From Acanthosoma haemorrhoidale (taxonomy: Eukaryota > Arthropoda > Insecta > Hemiptera > Acanthosomatidae): a DNA stretch of 64,000 nt. Where the stretch lies: the NCBI GenBank assembly GCA_930367205.1, contig OV884011.1:139435937-139499936 (forward strand). Reading direction: 5' to 3'. Positions 31,835 to 42,807 of the stretch are shown here, in pieces. The position numbers and the translations under genes were made by a program. How positions within the stretch are numbered: the first letter of the stretch is position 1; each line of letters starts with the position of its first letter. The notes beneath the pieces were generated by a model. The model saw only the letters and a list, made by a program, of their open reading frames with translations, made no database searches and was not told where the DNA came from.

Positions 31835-33004
31835 ATGGTAGAGTTACGGCCGGCAGCCTTCGAAGTGCCGCCTCCGTTACCGAGCGAAACGCTGCCGGAA
31901 GTTCATGCAAACTCCCTCACCTGGATGAAGGTTCGAGCAGCGAAATCGCAGGACCTAAGAAGGGCGATATTTGACTGGAGAAATTCTCTGGAGAGCTGGG
32001 TGAGTTAAATCAATTCATTAAAGGGGGTGATAGAATTATGGAGAGAGTAGAAGTGAAGACAAACGAAGGGCTACTAGACCCAGGGGATGCGAAATCGATA
32101 AAAACAGAGCTAGTGTGTAGTATAAAAAGAAACGTATTGAACCTGATACAGGCGGATGAGGACACCCGATGGGCCATGGTAAAGGAACGATTGAAGAAGG
32201 CTTACGGAGGAGGCCATTGGACACCGGAAGAATATATCTTTCAAATGTTTAGGGAAACGCGACATCCGGGTCAAACGAAAGGCCAATACGCCAGGGGACT
32301 GTTGGCACGGTTCAACAATATTACCCAAAAGATGAGGGAAACGATTAAACTGGCGGAAGTAGAAGCCAGGATGGCCTTCTTGGTGACCATTCTAAAAGTG
32401 CAGTAGCCAGGGAGAAAGGCAAGCTATAATATGAAGCTATAATATGATGCCCAAGATATGATGGATGTTAGCGCCCTTGGAGAGGAAGGCAAACAGGTAG
32501 TAGAGTAGAGAGGTTGGTCCAAGGTGACATACCGTAGACCTAGAATGCCGCAGAATATTTGGAAAACAAGGGAGCCACCGAACGTTGAAAGAAAAAGGAC
32601 GATGGCAGAAGGGAGGAGGCCAGGCCAAGGAATATCTGGAACCGGAGTAAGGAGGGAGGAACGGCGATGCCACGGATGTGGGAGAGGACACCTGGTGGCA
32701 CAGTGTCCGCGCACGAAATGCTTCGTATGTGGGATGGAAGGGCACCTCGCCAGGCAGTGTCCGTACCTTTACCGAAGAGCGGAGAGGTATCGGCCAGAAC
32801 TTATGGAAGTAAATTCACAGGGGGTGTGGGGGAGAAATAGGGCCCCCTCCGAATCATCGAAAACGTCGGTAGCCTCAGAGACGGAGGAAGAAGAAGATGA
32901 ACCCGGCATCAGCAGAGGCGACAGAGGAGAGGACAGCAGGGGCCACGGAAGGGGCAGGCAGCACACGCGCGGACGTGGAAAGAAAAAGACAAGTGGTGGC
33001 CTGA
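31835..33004 (+). pseudogene. Gag remnant with two zinc knuckles
   Basis: Starts at ATG 31835; EVHANSLTWMKVRAAKSQDL aligns with residues 28-47 of the intact Gag. A frameshift at about 31985-32000, a stop at 32404 and another near 32505 break it. The capsid-like block (WAMVKERLKKAYGGGHW, IFQMFRETRHPGQ) and knuckles CHGCGRGHLVAQC (one residue shorter than CCHC) and CFVCGMEGHLARQC are clear, followed by an acidic segment (ETEEEEDEPG). Frame 1 runs past the aligned gag end to a TGA at 33025, so one more indel may lie at 32910-33000. Confidence 0.88.
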
Positions 33005-33245
33005 GGAGTGGGTGGGCAGAGGGGTGACCGCACGTTAACAAATTATAGTATGAGTGGAAATTACGGCGGTATACCCATTATCCGAGTGGCGGAAGGGGTG
33101 AGGTTTCTGGTTGATACAGGGAGCAGCTCCTGTACTATCCTAAGTAGAACGGTGGCGAGAAAATTATGCGCCGAGGGGAGGGCGTCGCAGATCCGACCGT
33201 GAGCCTGTAAATTAGTCACCCTGGGAGGGCCTTGCGAAGTATTTA
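33005..33245 (+). pseudogene. Protease start, truncated
   Basis: After TGA (33002-33004) the frame is open: ATG 33050, then IPIIRVAEGVRFLVDTGSSS, matching the start of intact Pol with the active-site DTGS. A stop at 33200 is followed by CKLVTLGGPCEV, still homologous, and homology ends near 33245. Confidence 0.85.
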
Positions 33246-33719
33246 TATGTTAATTTTGACAGTAGTGTCGTTTTTGTTTTTGTTCAGAATTTCAGGTTTT
33301 ATGTTAGGTAATGTGTTCTACGACAGTTAAAGCATTAGGTCGGATCATATGTTCCAAGTGTAGTACAGGTATACAAAAAAAACTTTTAGAAATTGATTTG
33401 ATAAAATCTGGTGATCTTTATGTTTTTAGTGCGCTGAGACCGAAAATGAACTCTGTTTTCTACCATCACGTACAGATTGTGTTCAATCTCGAGATCTGGA
33501 GTAGGCATATTAATCACAATGATGATTAAGGAAAACAGAATTAGCTGTTTGTTTTTATTTATTACATAAATATATTACTTTTTTTTTTTGTTTACTGTTA
33601 TTGTGTATCTGAGATCAATGTTCTCATTTATACCACATTTATGATGTCATATTCTGCATAAATATGTTGATATAAGTCTGTCAGAGTAAAAAATAATATG
33701 ATTTTTTTTTGAATTTATT
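33246..33719. other. Unassigned DNA with a LINE 3' UTR scrap
   Basis: A 72-codon plus frame (33311-33529) contains IICSKCSTGI, faintly like the cysteine pairs of PHD-type fingers, but one motif is not enough to call. At about 33604-33660 the minus strand matches the LINE 3' UTR (CTCATTTATACCACATTTATGA). Confidence 0.4.
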
Positions 33720-34580
33720 TATGAAATAGTGTTTTCTTCTCTTGGAAACTTCTTCTTGCGAGCAGTAGCAGTAGCATCCAACATGTTGCAAACAAGTTTT
33801 CTGATGACTGGGCCAACGAAGATTCCTTATTTCAGCTTGGCAGCGCTTAAACCAGGAACTTTGGAGCATAAGTGCTTGAGACATTTACCATCTTTATTAG
33901 TGAGATTTCACGAATTGCTTTATCAGGCCTCATCAGGTCTATGTTATTTATTCTACACATAAAAGAAGAGGTAGTAGGATTTTGTCAGAAGCAACCAAAC
34001 TTTCCTAAATAACATTTTTTTCTCCTGGCACAGAGCTTTTCGCGATGGCCATTCCCTTTATTTTCCAGTGGAATTTTTTATCACTGCTATCCTACAGATA
34101 TAAAAAACATGGAAACTTTGTGTTGCCTGATTGTTGTCTTAAGAGTATGGTGAGTATTTTCACGTCTCCACATACCAACCAACTGTGCTCATTATAATGA
34201 ATTCTTTCGAGAAGTATTGAAAATTTGTCGTATGCGCAATGAATAACTGGAATTGAAGCATATGTATTGCCATTGTGTAACAAAACAGATTTTAATGCGA
34301 TAATTAGGGTAATATTGTACACCGAATTGGCCCATCAGTCCACGAATGTTTTTACAATAGATAAGATTCTCGTACTGTGAAAAGTAAGGAACAAAATGTG
34401 TTTCGCGATGTCGATGCCGTGAAAATGAAGTGCCTGGCAATAATGAATTTTTGTTTTTGAGCCGGGAGCCAAGTAACTGAACTATATTGGAAGTCCAAGA
34501 TCTCTCACTATGTCATTCAACTCATGTTGAGAAATAGTTCAGGTTCGTTCTCTGAATTGTCAGATACAAAATCGCTATTT
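33720..34580 (-). pseudogene. Remnant of an unnamed repeat-associated arthropod protein family
   Basis: The minus strand, across several stops and shifts, reads HELNDIVRDL, LLGSRLKNKN, SLLPGTSFSRHRHRETHF, YCKNIRGLMGQFGVQY, LKSVLLHNGNTYASIPV, IHYNEHSWLVCGDVKI, SGNTKFPCFL, WPSRKALCQEKKNV, LGLIKQFVKS, then KVPGLSAAKLK and GIFVGPVIRKLVCN. I recall this block order from an uncharacterised protein family that occurs in many copies in arthropod genomes; I know no name or proven function. Multi-copy behaviour suggests a mobile-element protein. About 290 codons are represented, all decayed. Confidence 0.7.
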
Positions 34581-34770
34581 GATTCGTATTTTTCCACTAT
34601 ACAAGCTTCTCCATCTGTTTCCCAAACAACGCTGTCCATGTTACTAGGGGGCTGAGGAATTGGTAGTCAAGAACGGTGTGGTACCGGACGATTAGCAGAT
34701 TCAAGATAGGGGTAGTTAATGACCTGTTTATTTTTTGAGTTGTAACCTTGACATCACTGGTGCAAAACTC

Positions 34771-35255
34771 AAATTTTAAAATTCGGTCAGTTTTAAAATT
34801 GCAACCACCCACATCCTTAGTTAACTCGAAATCTGTTTTAGGGTAGATTGCTACAAATTTCGAGCCAAGTTTCAATCTTATGTCTGTTCGTTAAATACAC
34901 CACACACATTTAGGGTCTTTGAGGTCGTCAGTTCTGGAATGGACAAACTGTCCACAATTACTTTTTGTGGACAGTTTGTGGTATTTCGATCTACAACCGT
35001 CCAATCTATCGAACGCGGCCACTTTCAGCCATTGGTTTTTTCATTGAATGATTTAAACCCAAATTTTAAAATTTGCCCAGTTTTTAAATTGCAACCACCT
35101 TGCAACACCTTGCAAACACCGCACAAATTTAGTCACCTTGAAACCGTCATTTTTTAAAACGCAACCAGCCACGCGATCAGTTAATGTGGTTCCTCTTCTA
35201 GGATACACATCGCATCAAAATTTCAACTGTATATTTTCTCGTTAAATGAAACGCC
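34771..35255. repeat. Diverged direct duplication
   Basis: AAATTTTAAAATTCGGTCAG and GTTTTAAAATTGCAACCACC (34771-34809) recur with changes at 35061-35099. Blocks like CACATTTAGG-TC-TTGA-GTCGTCA (34907-34930) and TTCGTTAAAT (34888, 35237) also recur, though not in identical order. It may be a decayed pair of repeat units of about 290 bp. Confidence 0.5.
34943..34979. repeat. Perfect 15-bp inverted repeat with 7-nt loop
   Basis: ACAAACTGTCCACAA (34943-34957) is exactly inverted at 34965-34979, with TTACTTT between. Confidence 0.9.
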
Positions 35256-37711
35256 AAATTTTGCAACTTCAATTTAAATTTTCATGTATACGGTTTTCGA
35301 GCGACCGACCGGAGTTGTGTAATCAGATGAGAATTATCTATCGTTTAAAATAGTTCTTAGCTTAAGTTCCTTCTTTAATTGGATCCATCACCAGCTCCTA
35401 GTCTGAAGTACGTTCCAGTCTGAACACGTTGTGCTTGGAGCTGCATGTCTACACCAACGACTGAGGGAGAGCAGTATTGGGAAATAATAATTGTTTAGAA
35501 TATTTAAAATCATTAAGAATAACCAAAATTATCAAATCAAAATTTTGGTTATAGACCTATATTAGCATACAATTTTTATGAAAACTGTGTTATGTTCAAT
35601 GGCTTCCATTATGTTCCAAGCCTTGGGATTAGTTTTAGTAAGAAATTTTATTAACAAGGATTAAGGTTTCTATCAGAGATAGTTGTATTTGTATTATTTT
35701 GTACCACGAAAATAACTAAATACTCTCAGGATTTTTCAAAAAAAATTATTTTACTGTTCTCATAAAATTGAGGAAATTAGGAAAGCATGTGCATACTGAA
35801 AATGCTACGCGAAATCCTCTATTGTGCAAGTATTCTGCTTGCACGTTGATGTTACGCAGATTTGTAGTTGACCTTATATCCTGACCCTAAAGACTGGATG
35901 AGCTGCCGAGGGCGTGCGCACTGTCCCACAGTCGGGGCTCCAGTCTGCCCTCGAATCCGACCCAGGTGAGAGCTCAGCTTCCGTCAGTGTCTGCCATGTC
36001 GCGAGGTCTACTGCGCCCATGTATGTCTGTCTGTCTATGTATTTGTATCTATATGTATCCTATGTGTATTTTCGTGAGATAGAGAGGCAGAGGAATCTAA
36101 ATATATTTTTTAAATTATACATTTTTTTTTGGAGGGAAATCGGTATTCCTCCAATAGAAATCATATAAAAAAAAAAAACAGAAGTTGACAAATTTTATTT
36201 AATAGACTTTTTATAGCTTCACGTTATTTCCCCTAAATATCTACTGGTTGTAAACGGGTTTGTAGCACCTTTCTTGCTATTATTAAAAGAGTTATAATTT
36301 AATTTTTACCAACTAAAATTATTTACATCAATCATGAACTATATATATCAATAAATAAATGAAATAAAATGTGAATGTGTTTCAAGAGTGTGCAAATGTA
36401 CCACACTCATTGCTGAAGATGACCACGTAGAGTCAAGGGAAACGCTCGTTGAATAAAAATATTTTTTCGCTAGCGAACATTATTTTCAACCTATAAATGA
36501 AGGGAATTTTATTTTTTATTAAGTGATTGTGTCAACTGTTATTAGGCAGTTACTGCTATGTACCATCGACTGTAAAATAGTTAAGACTAATGACGAAACA
36601 GTTACACGTAATATAATAAAACATTGTCAAATTTAGCCATGTATGAAAATAAAACCGTTGTTGTTCCCAATCCACTTGCAGTATTTTTCATTGAAAACAT
36701 AATTTTTTAAACCCTCTTGATCAATCAATATCACATTTTCAACAAATAAAATGAATTGTAAATAACTAAAACTTCGATAAAGAAAAAAACTATTGGAACT
36801 GGCTTGAGATGTATTCAAGCGAATTATTCTCAAAAATTCATTTTTTTGGAACATCTATGAAATTAATCAGAGGGTAAAATGAGAATTTTGAATCTTAATA
36901 AAAAACTTCTGAGATGTGAGAAATGTTAAAAGTAAATAAATTTGTTTCTTCATATTTCCAGTCATGGTAAAATACCATGCCAAAATTTAACCACTTTATG
37001 TTGTGGAACGTCCCTTTCAAATTTCAAATGGATTAAACCATTTTTAGGACATAGATCTGGAGAACATACAGACGGCCGAAATAAGATCGCTCTGAACCTG
37101 AATGAACGTAAAATCTCACTTTTTGTGCTTGACAACAGTATTTATTGTATAATTATTGTCTTTGTATTATATATCTCTGCTTTTAATTATAACTAGTGGC
37201 TCCGTGGGTTTTGATCTTTGACCTTTGTATTTCCTCTCTTCCATATATTGTTAAAACATTTACAGGGCCATCTCATAAATATTTCTTAAATCTACGTCCA
37301 GCCTACAACTATTAGGACTTATTTATTTTATATACTAGCTGCTCAAAAGGTCAGTAACCACTATATCTGAAATTTTTTTTTCTTGTTTTCAAAGGCTGTT
37401 CTTCAATGATTAGTGAATTCAATTTTGTTTTTTTTAAATGTATAGATATGAAATAAATGAGGCAAAAAGTGAAATAACAATATCAAGAAATGATATTTGT
37501 AAACATATATATAAACCGTACCGGTCACTGATACTGTTTTCTAAAACTTTAAATAAATAATAATACATAATTTAAATTTTTTAATAATTTAAATATCTTT
37601 ATTATTAAAATTACAATTTCATTGTTCCACATTATCAATTGTGATGTAAAAGTTTAATCATCTAATCGCATAATAAATACAATTCAGATCTATGCCAATA
37701 TTCGTAAAATT
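35256..37711. other. Mostly AT-rich DNA; one GC-rich island
   Basis: At 35884-36020 there is a GC-rich patch containing GTCCCACAG and ACCCAG/GTGAGAG, which look like an acceptor and donor splice site 34 bp apart. No protein similarity supports an exon. The rest has only short frames without motifs. Confidence 0.45.
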
Positions 37712-37724
37712 ATGAGACTAGACA

Positions 37725-37755
37725 TAATTATGTAGAAATTTAGAGGGGCTATGGG

Positions 37756-37787
<32 letters not shown>
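37725..37787 (+). mobile_element. 63-bp retroposed tail with 13-bp target duplication
   Basis: ATGAGACTAGACA occurs at 37712-37724 and again at 37788-37800. Between them are about 31 bp ending in GAGGGGCTATGGG and about 32 A. This is a severely 5'-truncated retroposed copy of the A-tailed repeat at 20340 and 37900. Confidence 0.85.
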
Positions 37788-37790
<3 letters not shown>

Positions 37791-37899
37791 AGACTAGACA
37801 GTCAATGATTCATATGGTGGACCCCATCACTTTTTAAGCATGTTTAGACAATGAATGTGTAATTTGCATTATACTTTTGTAACAATCACAAACTGCATT

Positions 37900-38027
37900 G
37901 TAAAATTATTATTAAAAATTGTATAAATTGTAGGAGTGCTACTGGATATATAATGACTTATTTCATTTATGTAAAATCTATACTGATTTCCGTAATTTAT
38001 AATAATAAGGGGTATGAAGGAAAAAAA
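37900..38027 (+). repeat. A-tailed dispersed repeat, copy 3
   Basis: TATAAATTGTAGGAGTGCTAC, ATTTATGTAAA, then AAGGGGTATGAAGG followed by A9, parallel to 20340-20478. After the tail comes ATGAGACTATACA, close to the target repeat of the neighbouring insertion. Confidence 0.5.
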
Positions 38028-38132
38028 AATGAGACTATACAATAAAAAATTAACACGAGAGCTTCTAAATGCGGAGACCCGGGTTTTATTCCTTTCTTCC
38101 GTAAGTAATATTTTTTTAAAGAATAGGATTAA

Positions 38133-38327
38133 TTAATTAATTAGAATAATTGAGCCTGGTTGGGTTCCATTCAGCCTTGTAAGGATAAACAAGAAGCTAG
38201 ATGAAGCAAATACAGCAAATCCGGTAGAGAAAATTAAAACCATGATTGCGAGGTAGCATCCTTGAGTAAGCTTCTCTGGCCCACCAAAGATTCTCACTTT
38301 AATGAGGAGTCGGACCGTAGATTTTAT
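38133..38327 (-). CDS. Candidate host terminal exon with a membrane segment
   Basis: A 64-codon open frame between stops at 38330 and 38133. It contains FGGPEKLTQGCYLAIMVL and a hydrophobic run of about 22 residues (LAIMVLIFSTGFAVFASSSF) followed by RLNGTQPGS, like a single-pass membrane segment. Base composition is less AT-rich than the flanks. ATTAAAG/TGAGAATC near 38305 could be a 3' splice site and AATAAA (complement at 38085-38090) lies 45 bp past the stop. No start codon or known family; chance cannot be excluded. Confidence 0.3.
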   Translation of the reverse strand: MKSTVRLLIKVRIFGGPEKLTQGCYLAIMVLIFSTGFAVFASSSFLFILTRLNGTQPGSIILIN

Positions 38328-39392
38328 TTAATTGGCAAATAAAAGGTTACGGATTTGAATATCTTTTATTAATTTTATTTCTATTTTTTTCACACATTTC
38401 CAAACTGAAAAATGTGCCAAATTCAATCTGACATAGAACTCCACGGTCCACCACTTTGTGTAAAGTGATTGATTCGACGGTTTTAACTACAACATTAAAA
38501 CTAATTTACAACAATCGTGTTTTGATTTGTTTTGATTACTGCAAGGAAACAATTGATAATTATTCATCAAATTCATATCAACAAGATCAAAAACATTAAC
38601 AAACTCTCTCCAGGCCGTTTTAAATTTTTTATTTGCCGTGTTTTTAAATATTTTCTCTTTTTAGATGCTACTTTCCTAATTTCTGCTTATCTGTTGCGAT
38701 TAGTTGAGATGTGATTACTTCTTCGGAATAAGTTACAACAATGAAATCAATTGAATAAAATCGTACTTTAAAACCTTGTTTAAAACATTAAAAATCGCTA
38801 AACAATTTTTGATAAATGTAATGAATGATATTTATTCACGAAATTGACAACAGTATAATATAATCTTAATATAAAGAATAAATAAAGAATATATAAAGAG
38901 AAAACAATAAAAAAGTATTTCTTGTCTGCACCACTAGGTGCGAAATGAAAATTGGTTCAGGTAATCTTTCAAGCCAATAACGATGGATTAACCGAATATA
39001 AGGAGATGTGTTGAGAAGGCCAACATGCTAATGAATTAATACGAGGTATCTGTTGATAAACACTTTCCTCGCTGTTGGTTTCGTATTATTTTAAAAAATG
39101 TGTTTTTAAACGTTAAATTAACATGCGTTTTTCACAATCAATTTTCTGTGATGCATTTGGCTCATAATATACATAGTTTTAAGACCGAAAGATCACTGTT
39201 AATTTTCTATTAAAATAAAAGTTATAAAAAAGGCACCTATGAAAATCGTATTTAATAATTACTATGTTTAATGATGATTACAGATAATATAATTTTAAAC
39301 TTTTTATAATTGTTCTAAGTTTTAAGATCGTACATATTTTGGAATTTAAGCAAAGTAACAAGTCTACGTTTCAACATTTTTTTTTTTTTTGG

Positions 39393-39668
39393 TCACTGAT
39401 TTGACCCACGCAAAATGCAAGGATAATCGAGCCACTGTAGGTTCTTCAGCTCGCTGTATGATACCACAGAGACAACAATTTGGGAAAAGCTAGAAGCACG
39501 GATGGCGACGACAGGTGAAGTGCCCACAAACCCAACATTCAGTCTGTTTTCTCTCTCTCCAGCAGCTGAAACAACAAAGTTTGTGCAGACCCACTCATGG
39601 GAGCTCATTAGTGCTCTGTAAGTGACCAGTCTGCACTGTGTATACATCAACATATTCCTCATTAGCAT
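39393..39668. other. Coding-like island, strand undecided
   Basis: Plus strand: an open frame 39441-39617 (SSLYDTTETTIWEKLEAR, TTKFVQTHSWELISA) is bounded by ACTGTAG on the left and CT/GTAAGT on the right, as an internal exon would be. Minus strand: 91 codons are open over 39393-39668. Composition is clearly richer in GC than around it. No family is recognised on either strand, and both may be shadows of an unknown element. Confidence 0.35.
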
Positions 39669-39669
39669 T

Positions 39670-42058
39670 CATGCCATTTCTTGGCATCTCGCTCAGGAGA
39701 TATGTGGATCGACCAAAGGTCTTGCAAATTATCCCAACGGTGACCAAGTTGGTATGTGGGATCAGTGGACTCTCCCCCTTATACCGGGACCGGATAGCCT
39801 CGTTTTAACTATTGTATCTATAAGCTAGGAAGGCAAGTCATTTAAATGGGTATTCCATTTTGTGTTGAGAGCAGCACGTGAAAAATATAGCTATCTCCAT
39901 AAAACATTATCAAGTGCAAACAAAACAATTGAAAGCAAAACTCCACCACCAGCACTAACAAATTATTAACTGTTATAGACTATTCAATTAGTTTATGTTA
40001 AAAAGAATCAAGATTTTTCTATAATTTTTAGTATGTTATAAAACTAAAGATCATGGCAATTAATCAGAAATGGGCGATAATATGAAATTTCGTCGCAAAA
40101 TTATAATTATAAAATGCCAACAAACTGTCAATTGTATCATGTTCAAAACCTCGTGGAAACAGTTAATGAAAATAATAACACACCACTTTTCGGTAATATT
40201 CAGGCCAAAGCCGTATGTATTGAAATTTTTGGGATCGAATTTATTCATTTATTGAATTAGGTTGGGTTTAAGGTATTTTTCGGTTGAATCGTCAGTGTAG
40301 CGTTTATGGGTTGTTCAGGTACCAAGGTTTAACAACTTTCGGAAACAGCACATTTATAATGGCCGGGGTATGGCTAGTAAATAACATCATGGCCAGACCA
40401 AGACAGAGTGATCCAGAAATTTTCGAAAACATCAAGTGGTGTACTCTCTGTGCAAGAAAGGTTTTATTTTTGAGTGGTTTCAGACACCACAAGCTTCTAA
40501 TTCTAGTTTAATTAGTCACATCCTTGCATCCCAAACATCCTGTCTATGTAACAATTACCTCTGGTACGAGAATAAGCTAGAGTTAGGTACTGAGGTAAGC
40601 GAATTAATTTTACGATGTCTAACTGTTGAATTTTTTATTTCCAAATTAACCCCTCAACTAGTGATTTTTAGGTGTAAATGAATAGAAAATTCATTATTTT
40701 CTTTATCTTATTTTCATTCAATGTTATAGTTTCTTTGCTAAAGTTTATTGATTTGCAATTGCTTAAAAATATTTGTATTCTAGTTTCTATGCATTTGAGT
40801 TTATAATTAATATTATTTCTGTTTTTATTTTATCATGTTTATTTTTGGCAAAATTACTAAGTACGTGTAAATAAATAGTAGAATATCGTAAATAATATAA
40901 AAAAAGGTATGTTATGGATATATATACATAGAATAAAGAAATATAAGGGGATAATGAATAAAGCCCTCCACGTAGGGCTACTGCAGTATAGAAGGGAAGT
41001 CATGTTCAAACTTTAATTGAAACCACTGCTTTTTTTCTAGCATGATATTATTCATAGTACATTCCAATTCAGGTGTTTTCAAATTAATGGTATTGACATT
41101 CCTGAATCTGTGTATCATATGTGATATTTGTTGACACATTAGTGGACTATACTATTAAGAAGTCATTAAGACTGTCATCAAAATTCGGTATCTCTAAAAG
41201 GAACTCCTGATAGCTTTCTGACATCGCGGCTCTGAACCTATTTAAAATTTAAGGCTCTGTTACTCGTTACTGTTTTCAACCATAATTACGTGAACTGTTA
41301 ATCAAGTATATAAGAAACGGAAGGGGATATTTTTAAGTATTTCTTGATAATGTTTATTCACGTTTTAAATATTTTATTTCATTATATGTTTGAAGCAATT
41401 TTCAAGATAAGGGGTACTCAAACAAGCATCGTAAGATTAGCATAGGCACGTTATCTCTCATCTCTATGTCTTCATAATAGAAACAGTATTATCTCCTTAT
41501 ATACTGTAAATATTGTTAAATACTGCAGTATAGATATGATTCGTGTCTCGCCTCAACGACCAGCAACGTGAATACGATAAGGATGAAAATTATTACCTCC
41601 CCCTCTCCCCCATCTCCAGCCAACTCAAGCTTCCTGTTGATATTCCCAGTCTGAGGGTTCTCGAATCATATCTCACCTTGCTGTAAAAAAATAAAACATA
41701 TCTCTAGGAGCAATATTTTTCTATATTTAGTTTTATATTAAAATGCGTTACAATATTTTATCATATCATCCCAACATTGGTAGGACCTTATCACTCCCAT
41801 AATTCCTAAAACACTTCATCTCAAAGCCATCATATTTCATACTACCTGTATATTTATTCACTTCTGAGAACAAACAATTTTCCAAGGTTTTGAAAGTTTG
41901 GAGTGATTTTCGCAACAAAACCTAACAAACCTTTAAATATTCTTAAATACCCAAAGGTATACTCTTGGATCCTGAAGAACATTATCTTCTAACATTTCTA
42001 CCACTATACACTAATTAAACAAAATTACTGGACAAAAACATCTGGAAAAAAACAAAGA
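39670..42058. other. AT-rich DNA, no gene
   Basis: Frames at 40060-40681 overlap on both strands without any motif. No repeat or RNA gene recognised. Confidence 0.5.
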
Positions 42059-42807
42059 TTCTACAAATTCCATTTACAAAAGGTCATTTCCTGTAGCTTG
42101 CCTACATTTTATACAATTTCTAATTATCCTTCATTGCGATATGCGTTTGTACAAAAGTATAATTATGCACATTATACATTAATTTATTGAACATCTTTAA
42201 ACGTGATGGGGCTAATTATCTATTTGATGACAGCTTTGAGTGGAAAAAAAAGCTATTCTTACATTTTTTCTTTGTCAACCAATTTTTAGCTCGAATTCGG
42301 AGCTGTTCTGGAAACTGAAACCAACATTGCCCCACAATTACAGTCTTAATCTCAAATATTTTTTGTCAAACCTCTTGTTCATGCCCTGCATGATTCTTAT
42401 TCCTCGCCTTTCAATAATCTGCTAGACTGGTGAAAGGCATTAATGTATATTTACCACCAATATTCTTGTACCCATGACTTGAGTTTGACCTCCTTGCCTG
42501 CCGAAGTCACAGCACTTCTACGTTGAAGTCCGACCCCAAAAGATAACTCTCGGATCCTACAGTACTTTTTTTTTTTTCTTCTTCTTCTTCGTATTCCCTT
42601 GTTACGAAATTATTACTGAATTCAATATAGATTCTACAAATGAATCTATTTACAAAAGGTCATTTCCTGTAGCTTGGCTACATTTTATACAATTTCTAAT
42701 TATCCTTCATTGCGATATGCGTTTGTACAAAAGTATAATTATGCACATTATACATTAATATATTGAACATCTTTAAACTTGATGGGGCTAATTATCTATT
42801 TGATGAG
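42059..42807 (+). repeat. 170-bp direct duplication, 575 bp apart
   Basis: 42059-42231 and 42634-42807 share CATTTCCTGTAGCTTG, then CTACATTTTATACAATTTC and the following 120 bp with only a few differences (for example TTAATTTATTG versus TTAATATATTG). The high similarity means a recent local duplication. The sequence between the copies is not itself repeated. Confidence 0.9.

Larger units (their letters stand above)
31516..33245 (+). mobile_element. Truncated gypsy element related to the 12.7-18.0 kb family
   Basis: LTR (about 31516-31695, ends GTTATGG...GATAACT, preceded by TA repeats), primer site TGGTGCCGAAATCTAGG overlapping its last base, gag from 31835, and the start of protease, then abrupt loss of homology near 33245. 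Gag and protease align with the complete element throughout; the LTR is of equal length but a different sequence. No 3' LTR is found: a deletion or a later rearrangement removed the rest. Confidence 0.85.
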
